This document shows, one piece after another, positions 1 to 6,530 of a stretch of DNA of 46,204 bases. A program made the translations under genes and the position numbers. Source of the DNA: a virus; the IMG/VR virus record IMGVR_UViG_3300021083_000075, positions 1 through 46,204 of that record. The stretch is one strand, 5' to 3'. Positions within the stretch are counted from its first letter, which is position 1, and each line of letters begins with the position of its first letter. Under the pieces are notes generated by a model. It was given only the letters and a program-made list of their open reading frames with translations. It was not told the origin of the DNA and did not search any database.

Positions 1-44
1 AAATTAGACGGCTGAGGATGAGATTGGAAACGGTTGGTAAGTGA
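1..44 (+). CDS. 3' end of a small coiled-coil gene cut by the window edge
   Basis: Only the last 14 codons and the TGA are present, ending in RLRMRLETVGK. The same C-terminus occurs in the gene that ends at 46109, with one silent base difference. If the window is circular, these codons continue in frame from the ATG at 46177 and give a 23-residue basic, helical protein. No function can be assigned. Confidence 0.55.
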   Translation, partial: IRRLRMRLETVGK

Positions 45-60
45 ACGTTTAATGGTCATT
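1..60 (+). repeat. 60-base repeat, copy 1 (other copy 46066-46125)
   Basis: Bases 1-60 match 46066-46125 at 59 of 60 positions; the single difference (base 32 against 46097) is silent. The repeat covers a shared C-terminus, its stop codon and 16 untranslated bases, after which the copies diverge. The window begins exactly at the repeat boundary, which suggests it was opened at this repeat. Confidence 0.9.
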
Positions 61-74
61 ACAATCTTAGGGGG
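59..74 (+). repeat. recurring pre-gene element TTACAATCTTAGGGGG
   Basis: The element ends in a G-rich ribosome-binding stretch 7 bases before the ATG at 82. The same 16 bases recur before the ATGs at 1473 and 34312. Confidence 0.7.
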
Positions 75-81
75 ATGAGAG

Positions 82-270
82 ATGGACGCACCTAGAGAGT
101 TTACGGAAGAAGATTACGAACAAATTCACGAGCTGAATGACCAATTAAAAGAGGCCATGAAGCTGATTAGCGAAGCCGAATGTGGTATGCACGAATATGA
201 AGAAGAGCTCTATCGGCATAACTGGTTTAAAAGGGTCGAAGTGTTAGAAAAGCGAGTCAAAGGAGGATAG
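82..270 (+). CDS. small acidic helical protein, unknown function
   Basis: A 62-residue, charge-rich protein, strongly acidic over its first 45 residues and ending in a basic KRVKGG. The heptad-like spacing suggests one long helix or coiled coil. It has a good ribosome-binding run (AGGGGG) and is followed two bases later by a GTG-started gene, so the two are probably cotranslated. I do not recognise a family; position and size suit an early phage accessory gene. Confidence 0.7.
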   Translation: MDAPREFTEEDYEQIHELNDQLKEAMKLISEAECGMHEYEEELYRHNWFKRVEVLEKRVKGG

Positions 271-271
271 C

Positions 272-409
272 GTGGCGAAGAAGAAAGTGAAGTTATGGAA
301 AGCCCATACTGAAGATTGTCGGGACGCTGGCAGAGGTAAGTTTTTAAGGGGAGTGGAATGCAAATGTTGGTGCCATAAGAGTAGACGTAGCATTAAAAAG
401 AACGTGTAA
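272..409 (+). CDS. small Cys-rich basic protein
   Basis: A 45-residue protein starting at GTG, with AAAGGAGG 4-11 bases upstream inside the end of the previous gene. It carries C16 and a CKCWCH cluster at 30-35 in a Lys/Arg-rich setting, so it may bind zinc or nucleic acid. The strong ribosome-binding site and tight spacing support it as a real gene. Function unknown. Confidence 0.65.
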   Translation: MAKKKVKLWKAHTEDCRDAGRGKFLRGVECKCWCHKSRRSIKKNV

Positions 410-414
410 CATCA

Positions 415-431
415 CTTGTTAACTTAGGGGG
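415..431 (+). repeat. recurring pre-gene element, CTTGTTAACTTAGGGGG form
   Basis: It lies between the stop at 409 and the ATG at 436 and includes the ribosome-binding site. Near-identical copies lie before 1030 and 2566. Confidence 0.7.
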
Positions 432-435
432 CTGT

Positions 436-990
436 ATGGAAAAGACGGAAGAAACAGTAATTTTAGAAGATTCGCCTGAATCGGCTACTTATAGAACGGA
501 CATTAAGGGTTGGGTCAGCCGTGATGGCCTATTTTTAGGGGATAGACCAGACTCTGAAAGACTTGCTCGATGGAATGGCGCAACCCACAAAAAGTGCGAG
601 TGCGGTGAGTTAATTCGTAAAAACACATGGTGCCAGAAGTGCCAAAATAAAAAAGAAAAAGAAGCCTACGAAAAGATGCCAAAAAAGAAGTGGGACGGAG
701 AAGGCATGATTTGTTGTGACGGGGATAGGTATTTTCATTCAATCGAAGAAGCCGAAGAATACGCCGAGGACAATAACAATACGTTAGCCGACTTGCAATT
801 GATTATTTGTAAACCTCAATACGCCCATGAAATTGAATACGACTACTGGGACGATTTATTGCCAGAGGACATAGGCTTGGATGAGATTCATCCAGAGTTA
901 GCCAAAGCACTCGAAGTTGTTAATGCCATTATCCGCAAAAAAGATACGCCGTTATCGTATGTTGCTGGCGAGTTTTCTTTAGAGCTGTGA
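436..990 (+). CDS. zinc-ribbon phage protein, unknown function
   Basis: A 184-residue protein with a CECG (54-57) and CQKC (66-69) pair forming a likely zinc ribbon. A basic linker follows, then a region starting WDGEGMICCDGDRYF in which the pattern WDG, YF, acidic helix and LIICKP is visible. From memory this arrangement recurs in unnamed proteins of many phages and prophages, but I cannot verify that here. It is the largest gene of this early cluster. The C-terminal half is acidic. A role in binding host factors or nucleic acid is only a guess. Confidence 0.75.
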   Translation: MEKTEETVILEDSPESATYRTDIKGWVSRDGLFLGDRPDSERLARWNGATHKKCECGELIRKNTWCQKCQNKKEKEAYEKMPKKKWDGEGMICCDGDRYFHSIEEAEEYAEDNNNTLADLQLIICKPQYAHEIEYDYWDDLLPEDIGLDEIHPELAKALEVVNAIIRKKDTPLSYVAGEFSLEL

Positions 991-1003
991 GCTTGCAAAC
1001 AGA

Positions 1004-1020
1004 CTTGTTGACTTAGGGAG
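1004..1020 (+). repeat. recurring pre-gene element CTTGTTGACTTAGGGAG
   Basis: It lies just before the ATG at 1030 and supplies GGGAG. A diverged copy, CTTGTTGATCTATGGGGG, is at 1216-1233 before the ATG at 1240. Confidence 0.65.
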
Positions 1021-1029
1021 AGGTGAAGG

Positions 1030-1209
1030 ATGGGAAACAAGGGCAAAGGTGGCGTGGGTATGTTTTTCAATAAGAAGCATAAAACTTGGTCGGTCACTCA
1101 CAATGGAGTGTCTCAGGTTATTGGGTTATCGAGTGAAAAAGAAGCTAGGGAAGTGATGGCGCAGATAGCTTCAAACGTTAATAGAGCAAAGCAAACGGCT
1201 TCTAAGTAG
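1030..1209 (+). CDS. small basic protein, possible AP2-like DNA-binding fold
   Basis: A 59-residue basic protein. It has a Gly/Lys-rich start, then FFNKKHKTWSVTHNGVSQVI and an EKEAREVM helix. A short beta hairpin with W and V residues followed by an EAR-type helix resembles the AP2/integrase-arm type of small DNA-binding domain. That is a pattern impression, not an assignment. Start and stop are clear and a ribosome-binding site (GAGAGGTGAAGG) is present. Confidence 0.6.
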   Translation: MGNKGKGGVGMFFNKKHKTWSVTHNGVSQVIGLSSEKEAREVMAQIASNVNRAKQTASK

Positions 1210-1239
1210 TTAAGACTTGTTGATCTATGGGGGTAAGGG

Positions 1240-1428
1240 ATGCAGGAATACGAACGAGCTAAGTTTCAGATGTGGCTTGAAGAAAAGATTAAAGAACATG
1301 AGGGGTCAATCGAGTTTTTTGGCGGGAAGAAGGATTGTGAGTCGGTTTGCGCTTGGGTGTATGCCCATAATCGAGCTTATAAAGACTGTTTAAAAAGACT
1401 ATTGGAAATTGAAAAAGGTTTCAAGTAA
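1240..1428 (+). CDS. small helical protein, unknown
   Basis: A 62-residue mixed-charge protein with three Cys residues (C34, C38, C50), predicted mostly helical. It is preceded by GGGGGTAAGGG. I recognise no family. It sits in the run of early genes that share the recurring leader element. Confidence 0.65.
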   Translation: MQEYERAKFQMWLEEKIKEHEGSIEFFGGKKDCESVCAWVYAHNRAYKDCLKRLLEIEKGFK

Positions 1429-1450
1429 TTAAGTAGCGCAGTAAATAGAT

Positions 1451-1467
1451 TTACAATCTTAGGGGGG
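1451..1467 (+). repeat. recurring pre-gene element TTACAATCTTAGGGGGG
   Basis: It lies immediately before the MazG-like gene (ATG 1473) and matches the elements at 59 and 34292. Confidence 0.7.
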
Positions 1468-1472
1468 ATTAG

Positions 1473-1775
1473 ATGCCGATTAGCGAAAAGGAAATGCTTT
1501 TAGTCCAGTTAGTCGAAGAGTGTGCAGAAGTGATTCAAGAAGTGTGCAAAGCCCAGAGGTTTGGCGTTGATGAAAAGATGGAAGGCATAAACCTCACTAA
1601 CTTAGCTCGAATAACGAAAGAGCTTAATGATTTGCAGGTGCTAACTGATTTGGTTGCCGAAGCCTATGACATTAACAGGTTTAATTACTTGGATATTAAA
1701 GCGCTGAGTTTAAAAAAGCAAAAGGTAATAAAGTATATGAATTACTCAAAAGATTGTGGAATGGTAGCTCAATAA
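1473..1775 (+). CDS. MazG-like nucleotide pyrophosphohydrolase-type protein
   Basis: A 100-residue all-alpha protein with LVQLVEECAEVIQEVCKA (residues 10-27) and, after a loop, LARITKELNDLQVLTDL. An EExxE helix followed by a second acidic helix (ELND) is the magnesium-binding layout of MazG/dUTPase-2-like NTP pyrophosphohydrolases. Phage members hydrolyse noncanonical or signalling nucleotides such as (p)ppGpp or dUTP; the substrate here is unknown. The acidic metal ligands look preserved. It lies in the early gene cluster, as expected for an enzyme adjusting host nucleotide pools. Confidence 0.7.
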   Translation: MPISEKEMLLVQLVEECAEVIQEVCKAQRFGVDEKMEGINLTNLARITKELNDLQVLTDLVAEAYDINRFNYLDIKALSLKKQKVIKYMNYSKDCGMVAQ

Positions 1776-1780
1776 CTCAG

Positions 1781-1798
1781 CTTACACGCTTAGGGAGG
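1781..1798 (+). repeat. recurring pre-gene element CTTACACGCTTAGGGAGG
   Basis: It precedes the ATG at 1805. The identical 18 bases occur at 2922-2939, and a shorter form at 34536-34551. Confidence 0.7.
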
Positions 1799-1804
1799 TC
1801 AAGA

Positions 1805-1933
1805 ATGGGTTTTAACATTGCAATTCATATACCGCCAGAGGCCTTATGGTTCATTGGTGGATTCGTGGCGGGAGTATTAGTTTGTTGGCTGGTGTCAATG
1901 TGGGCGTGGACTCAATTCAATCCATTTGGTTAA
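1805..1933 (+). CDS. small single-span membrane protein
   Basis: A 42-residue protein. A short amphipathic N-terminus (IHIPPEALW) leads into a hydrophobic segment, about residues 15-36, rich in Gly, Val and Trp. It has an excellent ribosome-binding site (GGGAGG) within the recurring leader element. Likely an inner-membrane miniprotein; function unknown. Confidence 0.6.
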   Translation: MGFNIAIHIPPEALWFIGGFVAGVLVCWLVSMWAWTQFNPFG

Positions 1934-1966
1934 TACCGTATAAACACTGTTATGAAAGGTTTTGAG

Positions 1967-2095
1967 ATGACAGATGAAGAGATTTTAAAAAAGGCAGAAG
2001 AGATTAAGCACAAGAGAGCTCAAGAAGAAGCGGAAAGTTGGCGCAGGTTGGACGACGGAATGGACGCTATGTATGGCGGTTATGAGGGTGACTAA
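1967..2095 (+). CDS. small charged helical protein
   Basis: A 42-residue protein, highly charged at the N-terminus (EEILKKAEEIKHKRAQEEAE), ending in a Gly/Tyr-rich acidic tail. An in-frame ATG lies 15 bases upstream at 1952, but 1967 has the better ribosome-binding spacing (AAAGG). Unknown function. Confidence 0.5.
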   Translation: MTDEEILKKAEEIKHKRAQEEAESWRRLDDGMDAMYGGYEGD

Positions 2096-2122
2096 TTTCA
2101 ACACTGTTAGGAGAGGTGAAGG

Positions 2123-2299
2123 ATGGGAAAGAAGATGAAGTTCAAGTTTGGAGATAAAGTCACAGACATTGTTTTTGGTTTTGGAACTGGCGTAGTAACA
2201 AAAGTGGATACGGTTGACAGAACCTACTTTGTGAGTTTAGAAAACGAAATCGATGCTCAGTGGTATGACGAACGAGAATTAAAATCTGGCTGGAAATAA
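2123..2299 (+). CDS. small beta-barrel-like protein
   Basis: A 58-residue protein with a pattern of alternating strands: FKFGDKVTDIVFGFGTGVV, then a strand containing YFVSL and a final ELKSGWK. This resembles compact SH3/KOW-like barrels in small phage proteins annotated only as hypothetical. The ribosome-binding site is GAGAGGTGAAGG. No specific function can be given. Confidence 0.6.
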   Translation: MGKKMKFKFGDKVTDIVFGFGTGVVTKVDTVDRTYFVSLENEIDAQWYDERELKSGWK

Positions 2300-2330
2300 G
2301 TAACCAACAGCGCTACTAGGAGGGATGGGG

Positions 2331-2513
2331 ATGAACAAAAATTCAAAGACGTATCAGGCTGGGTTGAAGGATGGTTTAAAAGAAGTTGCGAGATGGATGG
2401 ATGCGGCACATGAAGCTGGCTTGAAAAAGAAGAAATGTAAAAAAGGTCACATTTATATTGAGCATTGGTTTTGTATTGACTGTGGAGATACTAAGCCGAA
2501 AAATAAGCGGTAA
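2331..2513 (+). CDS. small zinc-ribbon protein
   Basis: A 60-residue protein. I chose the ATG at 2331 over the in-frame ATG at 2325 because AGGAGGG (2318-2324) directly abuts the latter. An N-terminal helix (SKTYQAGLKDGLKEVARWM) is followed by a basic stretch and C-x3-H / C-x2-C ligands (CKKGH, CIDC), likely one zinc site. Unknown function. Confidence 0.6.
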   Translation: MNKNSKTYQAGLKDGLKEVARWMDAAHEAGLKKKKCKKGHIYIEHWFCIDCGDTKPKNKR

Positions 2514-2543
2514 ATAGATTTACAAGCTTAGGCTTAAAATCAG

Positions 2544-2560
2544 CTTGTTAACTTAGGAGG
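2544..2560 (+). repeat. recurring pre-gene element, tandem with a second copy
   Basis: CTTGTTAACTTAGGAGG lies before the ATG at 2566. A partial copy, TTACAAGCTTAGG, lies just upstream at 2520-2532. The pair looks like two elements left behind after loss of a small gene between them. Confidence 0.65.
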
Positions 2561-2565
2561 ATTGG

Positions 2566-2718
2566 ATGGAAGACGGTGAAATGAGCGAAGAGCAGGCTAA
2601 ACAATCCGCCTTAGATGCCGGAATACCTCTTTCGGTAATTGAGGGTAAGACTAATCTGAGGGATCACTTTTCTCAGGAATACATAGATTGGATGGCGGGC
2701 AGATATGAAATCGAATAA
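2566..2718 (+). CDS. small acidic protein, unknown
   Basis: A 50-residue acidic protein with a strong ribosome-binding site (AGGAGG) in the recurring leader. Its last 14 bases overlap the next gene (ATG 2705), so translation is probably coupled. No recognisable family. Confidence 0.55.
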   Translation: MEDGEMSEEQAKQSALDAGIPLSVIEGKTNLRDHFSQEYIDWMAGRYEIE

Positions 2719-2914
2719 AACTAAAAAGCCTTTAGATTACGAGGTTATGTGGCATAAGTTGAAATGGGCTATTCGTTCAGCTCAAGAACTAACAGACGTA
2801 AACATAAGCGACCTCACCAGAGGATGTCATGGTGGACTTGGGTTAGTTTGGCAAGAGATGCACAAAATGGACAAAGGATTAGTGCCAAATAAGCATTTTA
2901 AAAGAATCAAGTAG
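2705..2914 (+). CDS. small basic protein, unknown
   Basis: A 69-residue, Lys-rich protein with MWHKLKWAIRSAQ near the N-terminus and a central RGCHGGLGLVWQEMH segment. It starts inside the preceding gene. I do not recognise it. Confidence 0.55.
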   Translation: MKSNKTKKPLDYEVMWHKLKWAIRSAQELTDVNISDLTRGCHGGLGLVWQEMHKMDKGLVPNKHFKRIK

Positions 2915-2921
2915 CACTCAG

Positions 2922-2939
2922 CTTACACGCTTAGGGAGG
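2922..2939 (+). repeat. recurring pre-gene element CTTACACGCTTAGGGAGG
   Basis: Identical over 18 bases to 1781-1798. It supplies the ribosome-binding site of the gene at 2947. Confidence 0.7.
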
Positions 2940-2946
2940 TAGGGAG

Positions 2947-3147
2947 ATGGAATTGAAAGATGTTTTTAACCCTCGACCAACTTTATTTGCTCAACGCTTC
3001 ACAAAGAAACGTCACGAGATCGCCCATCGACTTAAAGATGGAAATATTGAGGGTTGGTATTATGGACGTGGCAACAGTTTAAAAGACAGGACGCCTAAAA
3101 CATTTAGGCCAAACTTAGCTTTGAAAGATTGGCAACCGTTCAAGTGA
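2947..3147 (+). CDS. small very basic protein
   Basis: A 66-residue protein rich in Lys, Arg and aromatics (RFTKKRHEIAHRLKDGNIEG, then YYGRGNSLKDR). Charge and lack of hydrophobic spans suggest nucleic acid binding, without family evidence. It is followed by TGTAAG and the next small gene. Confidence 0.6.
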   Translation: MELKDVFNPRPTLFAQRFTKKRHEIAHRLKDGNIEGWYYGRGNSLKDRTPKTFRPNLALKDWQPFK

Positions 3148-3180
3148 GCGTGTAAGAATAGTTGTTGATTGGGGGTGTCA

Positions 3181-3618
3181 ATGTACGCAATTTATCGTTA
3201 CTCAGAACATAAAAACGTTAAACAGATTGGCATTTGCAAGGTTCGAGGCCAAGAGGTTTATCGGATGGAAAACCCAATGCCCGTGATTATGGTTCCAAGG
3301 AAGCAAAACATAAGCGTGTGGGTTTCTGATTTAAAGGATATACCGACCACAAGAAGTATGGCTTTTGAGTTTAGACCACTTCCGAGATTTAAGGTATCAA
3401 CAAAAAAGACTGTTTATACCAGCGAAAGCTTTGATTTTGTGCCGGTGAGTATAGCTAAAAAATTTAGTAACGGTAGTGCGCCAGGTGAAGATGAATACGA
3501 TAAGTTTGATCGGATAAAGATTGTTATAAAATACGAGTTAACTCAGATAGACGAGACTTACGAACGAATTTATAGGTGTGATGAGTGGGAAAAGATGGCG
3601 CTTGAATTAAGCAGGTAA
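3181..3618 (+). CDS. hypothetical protein, strand-rich
   Basis: A 145-residue protein. ATG 3181 is preferred over TTG/GTG codons a few bases upstream because GGGGGT sits directly before it. It begins MYAIYRYSEHKNVKQIGICK and continues with alternating strands and an acidic linker (APGEDEYDKF) near residue 105. No motif points to an activity. Confidence 0.6.
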   Translation: MYAIYRYSEHKNVKQIGICKVRGQEVYRMENPMPVIMVPRKQNISVWVSDLKDIPTTRSMAFEFRPLPRFKVSTKKTVYTSESFDFVPVSIAKKFSNGSAPGEDEYDKFDRIKIVIKYELTQIDETYERIYRCDEWEKMALELSR

Positions 3619-3649
3619 GCTTGTAATTGGAATTGAAAGGCTGGTGAAT

Positions 3650-3841
3650 ATGGAAGACTCAATCGAGCAATACAATAAAAACTTTAAGTTACACGAATAC
3701 CAAAAGGCCATTCTGGAAGAGTATAAATATAAAAATTATTTATTTAGCTCGTCTTTGAGCTTGGCCAGCACGTTACAACCAATGGCATTAGATCATCTTA
3801 GATATGCGATTTTTAATCCTAGTTTTTGTAAGCCTAAATAA
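3650..3841 (+). CDS. small hypothetical protein
   Basis: A 63-residue protein with a charged helical N-terminus and a Ser/Leu-rich middle (YLFSSSLSLASTLQP). The ribosome-binding site AAAGGCTGGTG precedes the ATG. Unrecognised. Confidence 0.5.
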   Translation: MEDSIEQYNKNFKLHEYQKAILEEYKYKNYLFSSSLSLASTLQPMALDHLRYAIFNPSFCKPK

Positions 3842-3865
3842 GCGTGTAATCATTATTGAGGTCTT

Positions 3866-4108
3866 ATGTTTAAATTTTTTAAAAGATTAGTTTGTTGGTT
3901 ACTGGGGCACAAGGACAGAGAGTTGCAACCGCTCTTTCACATAGGCGGTTTTACTTTAGACGCCGAATTGTGGTGTGTTCGATGTAATAGGGTTTGTTTG
4001 GATGAAAAGGCTTCCGATATGACTCATTTGTTTATTCAAAAACGTGGTAAAGAATTGGAAAACGCCTTAAATAATGGTGGCTTGCCATTTGATATGAATT
4101 TAAGGTGA
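3866..4108 (+). CDS. small zinc-ribbon protein with hydrophobic N-terminus
   Basis: An 80-residue protein starting MFKFFKRLVCWLLGHKDREL, an amphipathic stretch seen in many small phage and bacterial proteins. It is followed by CVRCNRVC (37-44), a likely metal site with help from C10 and H15. The tail is acidic and amidic. Function unknown. Confidence 0.6.
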   Translation: MFKFFKRLVCWLLGHKDRELQPLFHIGGFTLDAELWCVRCNRVCLDEKASDMTHLFIQKRGKELENALNNGGLPFDMNLR

Positions 4109-4160
4109 ATCAATAACCATTGTTGAAATCTCAGGGCGTTTGAAATAAATCGGAGGCAAA

Positions 4161-4343
4161 ATGATCGTAGTGGCAAAAGACGGGGACCGAGTTATAATGA
4201 CGGACGATTTACCAGACGACTTAGGCATACCGCCGGTTGTTTTAGCTCCGATGCATTGCGGTGAGTGTAAGTCTACGCATTTGATGGTCTTTAGGCATAA
4301 AGGGTTGCATGACGACGGTGAGATTTACCAACTACAGAAGTGA
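4161..4343 (+). CDS. small protein with CxxC motif
   Basis: A 60-residue protein, acidic N-terminal half (DDLPDDLG), then MHCGECKSTHLMVFRHKG, which could bind one zinc through two Cys and two His. GGAGG lies 5 bases before the ATG. It is close to the next gene at 4355. No family recognised. Confidence 0.6.
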   Translation: MIVVAKDGDRVIMTDDLPDDLGIPPVVLAPMHCGECKSTHLMVFRHKGLHDDGEIYQLQK

Positions 4344-4354
4344 AAGGCTGATCA

Positions 4355-4774
4355 ATGAATAAGGAAACGTTTGCGAAACTAAAAGCTGAGAAGAAAGCAA
4401 AGCCTAAGGTCGCTCGTGACCCGTTTAAGTTCTTGCGTGAGTGGTTAACCTCTAAACCGGCGACTTTGACTGCCGAGCAGAGAGTCGCTAATAAACGTAA
4501 AGAGTACGAGCGTTTTGCTGGTATACGCCTCGGAAACAAAAAGCTGTTTGGTAACGTAGTGTTGAGGATGCAACGCCGTGGGTTATCGCTAGCCCGCACT
4601 GAGTTTACTAAGCACCGCATTGAGAAAGACTCGTTCGCCGAATACCGCAACCGATTTACCCGCCGTCAATGGCGTGAGATGCACTCAGAACAAATAAGGC
4701 TCAAGAACAAAGAGAACGGCTTAAACCGATTCGGATTTCCCGTTCGAGACGGCTTTAAAGGATTAACCGCCTAA
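4355..4774 (+). CDS. basic hypothetical protein
   Basis: A 139-residue, very Lys/Arg-rich protein (FAKLKAEKKAKPKVARDPF near the start; RMQRRGLSLARTEFTKHR mid-protein). Its stop overlaps the next start as TAATG. From here codon choice shifts toward that of the structural genes. A DNA- or RNA-binding role is plausible from charge only. Confidence 0.65.
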   Translation: MNKETFAKLKAEKKAKPKVARDPFKFLREWLTSKPATLTAEQRVANKRKEYERFAGIRLGNKKLFGNVVLRMQRRGLSLARTEFTKHRIEKDSFAEYRNRFTRRQWREMHSEQIRLKNKENGLNRFGFPVRDGFKGLTA

Positions 4775-5103
4775 TGGAAATAAACACTTTACTACTCAGC
4801 CGAATCATGGAAGATCAGCAAAAGGCATGGGCGTTGCTTGAAGAGTGGTATCAAAAACATGCAGGGGCGCATGAACACAACGCTATTCTCACGGACGAAA
4901 CTTGTTTGCCTTGCAAAACCAATATATATCTGACGCCTATCCGCACCGGATTAGCGACGATTGAGGCCAACTTAGCCAAAGCGCAAGAGGTTAAGGTGGT
5001 AAAAGGAGTTCCTAGTTTAAACCTAAAAACGCTTAAAGGCATTGAACCGGATGAGCCAACAATAACCTTTGATAAACCTATCGTTTTAAGGATAACTGAA
5101 TGA
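4774..5103 (+). CDS. hypothetical protein
   Basis: A 109-residue protein with a helical first half (ALLEEWYQKHAGAHEHNA), a CLPC motif at about 46-49 and a helical second region leading to a strand-rich C-terminus. It overlaps both neighbours (TAATG at its start, ATGA at its end), showing translational coupling. No family recognised. Confidence 0.6.
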   Translation: MEINTLLLSRIMEDQQKAWALLEEWYQKHAGAHEHNAILTDETCLPCKTNIYLTPIRTGLATIEANLAKAQEVKVVKGVPSLNLKTLKGIEPDEPTITFDKPIVLRITE

Positions 5104-5351
5104 GCGCCTCACCTACTTTTGTTTTTTTAATTCCAGCGTCAGAAACGTTTTTGATTGAAGCGCCTGAAATCGCCATTGAGGATAAAGAACCGTGTTTATG
5201 GTTTTTCAGGTCTTCTAAGAGAAACCCATTCCGCCGCGTTGAGCATTGGGTAGGTGATTCTATTGCAGGGGTTAGTCAGCCTATCGCTAAGATATCAAGC
5301 GCGGGAATGGCTTATAGATGGCTTAAATACTTAGGACATGAGGGAGATTAA
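5100..5351 (+). CDS. hypothetical protein
   Basis: An 83-residue protein starting in an ATGA overlap. It contains the strand-like FVFLIPASETFLIEAPEIAI and a basic KRNPFRRVEHWVGD. Unrecognised; it belongs to a chain of coupled genes leading to the terminase. Confidence 0.55.
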   Translation: MSASPTFVFLIPASETFLIEAPEIAIEDKEPCLWFFRSSKRNPFRRVEHWVGDSIAGVSQPIAKISSAGMAYRWLKYLGHEGD

Positions 5352-5552
5352 GTGAGCCTTACACCGACTTATAAACCGGCGGATGCTTTCCTAAAATACG
5401 CTCGATTCCAACATAAATGGAGTTGTGTGCCGACTATTTTGATTATTGAAAATGAATACTTAATAGACCAAGGAAGCGAATACAAAGACTACCCGCGTAC
5501 CAAAGAAGGCTGGGAAGCACTTTGTGAAGATCTGAAAGGATTTGAACCGTGA
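5352..5552 (+). CDS. small hypothetical protein
   Basis: A 66-residue protein with a GTG start one base after the previous stop; AGGGAG lies 6 bases upstream. An acidic and aromatic C-terminal half ends in EALCEDLKGFEP. Its end overlaps the following GTG-started membrane gene by 4 bases. Confidence 0.55.
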   Translation: MSLTPTYKPADAFLKYARFQHKWSCVPTILIIENEYLIDQGSEYKDYPRTKEGWEALCEDLKGFEP

Positions 5553-5719
5553 GATACTTAGCCATCGTAGCTGGTATAGCCTTAGCCGGGGTTATCATAT
5601 TTCCGCTTTTGTTTATGAATCACGCCGACTCTCACACTTTTGAGGTTGCAATAATTGCGTATGGAAGCACTAGCTTTGGTTTTTTTATGGGATTCCGAAC
5701 CGGAAAGGATTCTTGGTGA
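5549..5719 (+). CDS. small two-span membrane protein
   Basis: A 56-residue protein, GTG start in a GTGA overlap, GAAAGGA upstream. Hydrophobic segments cover about residues 3-23 and 32-50, separated by MNHADSHTF, with a short basic tail. Likely inserted in the inner membrane; a holin or exclusion role is possible but unsupported. Confidence 0.55.
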   Translation: MRYLAIVAGIALAGVIIFPLLFMNHADSHTFEVAIIAYGSTSFGFFMGFRTGKDSW

Positions 5720-5994
5720 ACTACTTAATCCTATTAGGCGTTTTCATCACTGGATTCTTGGCTTGGGGGGGATGGGAGAAAAGAAAGTCTGACCGTCGCA
5801 CGTCCATTGTTTTCGATGCGCCAACGATGGATGACTTTCACTTTTATCAACAGATGAATACGGTTTACAACCGGGTTATGAATTTACCGTTTTATAACTC
5901 AGACTTGACGATAGGCCAGGGGCGTGAAGAAGTAGATTGGCAAAGAAATTATCGCCAAAACGAAACACTTCCAAAAAATGGACAAAAGCCGTAA
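5716..5994 (+). CDS. membrane-anchored hypothetical protein
   Basis: A 92-residue protein, GTG start in a GTGA overlap. An N-terminal membrane span (YLILLGVFITGFLAWGGW) and a positive-inside WEKRKSDRR precede a soluble, Asn/Gln-rich tail. Type of anchor and partner unknown. Confidence 0.55.
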   Translation: MNYLILLGVFITGFLAWGGWEKRKSDRRTSIVFDAPTMDDFHFYQQMNTVYNRVMNLPFYNSDLTIGQGREEVDWQRNYRQNETLPKNGQKP

Positions 5995-6009
5995 CATTGG
6001 CGACATAGG

Positions 6010-6027
6010 GATCGGTTACGTCCGATC
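6010..6027. other. perfect 6-bp inverted repeat before the small terminase gene
   Basis: GATCGG (6010-6015) and CCGATC (6022-6027) flank TTACGT in the 51-base gap before the ATG at 6046. It could be an RNA hairpin or a protein-binding dyad at the start of the packaging genes. Confidence 0.4.
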
Positions 6028-6045
6028 AGCAAAGAAAGAGCAAAG

Positions 6046-6426
6046 ATGGCTAACAAGCATCCTAAATCTAGATTCCCTAAAGGCGTAAGCGGTAATCCAA
6101 AAGGCCGACCGGCATTGCCGATTGAAGTGCGCCAATTAAAGCAACTCACGATTTCCCAGCTAAACGAAGTAGTTTCCCTAGTGATGGCGTGTTCTTACGA
6201 TGAACTGCTTAAAATGTCGCAAGACGGGAACGCCTCAGTCATTCAGCGAATGTCGGCGTCATTGGCGCTTAACACAATAGCTAAAGGCAACACGTTTGCA
6301 TGGAACGCATTGTTAGAGCAATTCCGAGGCAAGCTTAAAGAGAAGGTTGAAGTCTCGGGCGATGGGTTGAAACCTCAAGTAACTCTAGTGTTTGAGGATA
6401 ACGGGCGAGAGGTGAAGAAGAAATGA
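6046..6426 (+). CDS. small terminase subunit-like protein (DUF5681-type N-terminus)
   Basis: A 126-residue protein that starts with the hallmark FPKGVSGNPKGRP (residues 10-22), typical of DUF5681/terminase-small-like phage proteins. A helical core follows, with QLTISQLNEVVSLVMACSYD and a segment ending ALLEQFRGK. It ends with a strand-rich tail and basic KKK. It lies just upstream of the large terminase, the usual place for the DNA-recognition subunit of the packaging motor. The helix-turn-helix is not obvious by eye, so the role rests on motif and context. Confidence 0.65.
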   Translation: MANKHPKSRFPKGVSGNPKGRPALPIEVRQLKQLTISQLNEVVSLVMACSYDELLKMSQDGNASVIQRMSASLALNTIAKGNTFAWNALLEQFRGKLKEKVEVSGDGLKPQVTLVFEDNGREVKKK

Positions 6427-6530
6427 CAATGAGTTTAGAAGAAGCTAGCGAGATGTTAACCGAGTACACAATTGACTGTCATTTGACCATGCTTAACTTA
6501 GAATTCAACCCAGATCACACGGCAGAGTAG
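6423..6530 (+). CDS. very small acidic protein in the terminase operon
   Basis: A 35-residue protein starting in an ATGA overlap with the previous gene and ending where the next GTG begins. Short acidic helix, no motif. The tight overlaps at both ends support it as a translated coupling gene. Confidence 0.45.
   Translation: MTMSLEEASEMLTEYTIDCHLTMLNLEFNPDHTAE

Noticed and set aside
4291-4650. Minus-strand frame (119 residues)
   Set aside because: Antisense to the basic protein gene at 4355, which has normal start, overlap and codon use.
5978-6088. 36-codon frame starting at ATG 5978
   Set aside because: Overlaps both neighbours in another frame, no good ribosome-binding site, and a perfect inverted repeat lies within it.
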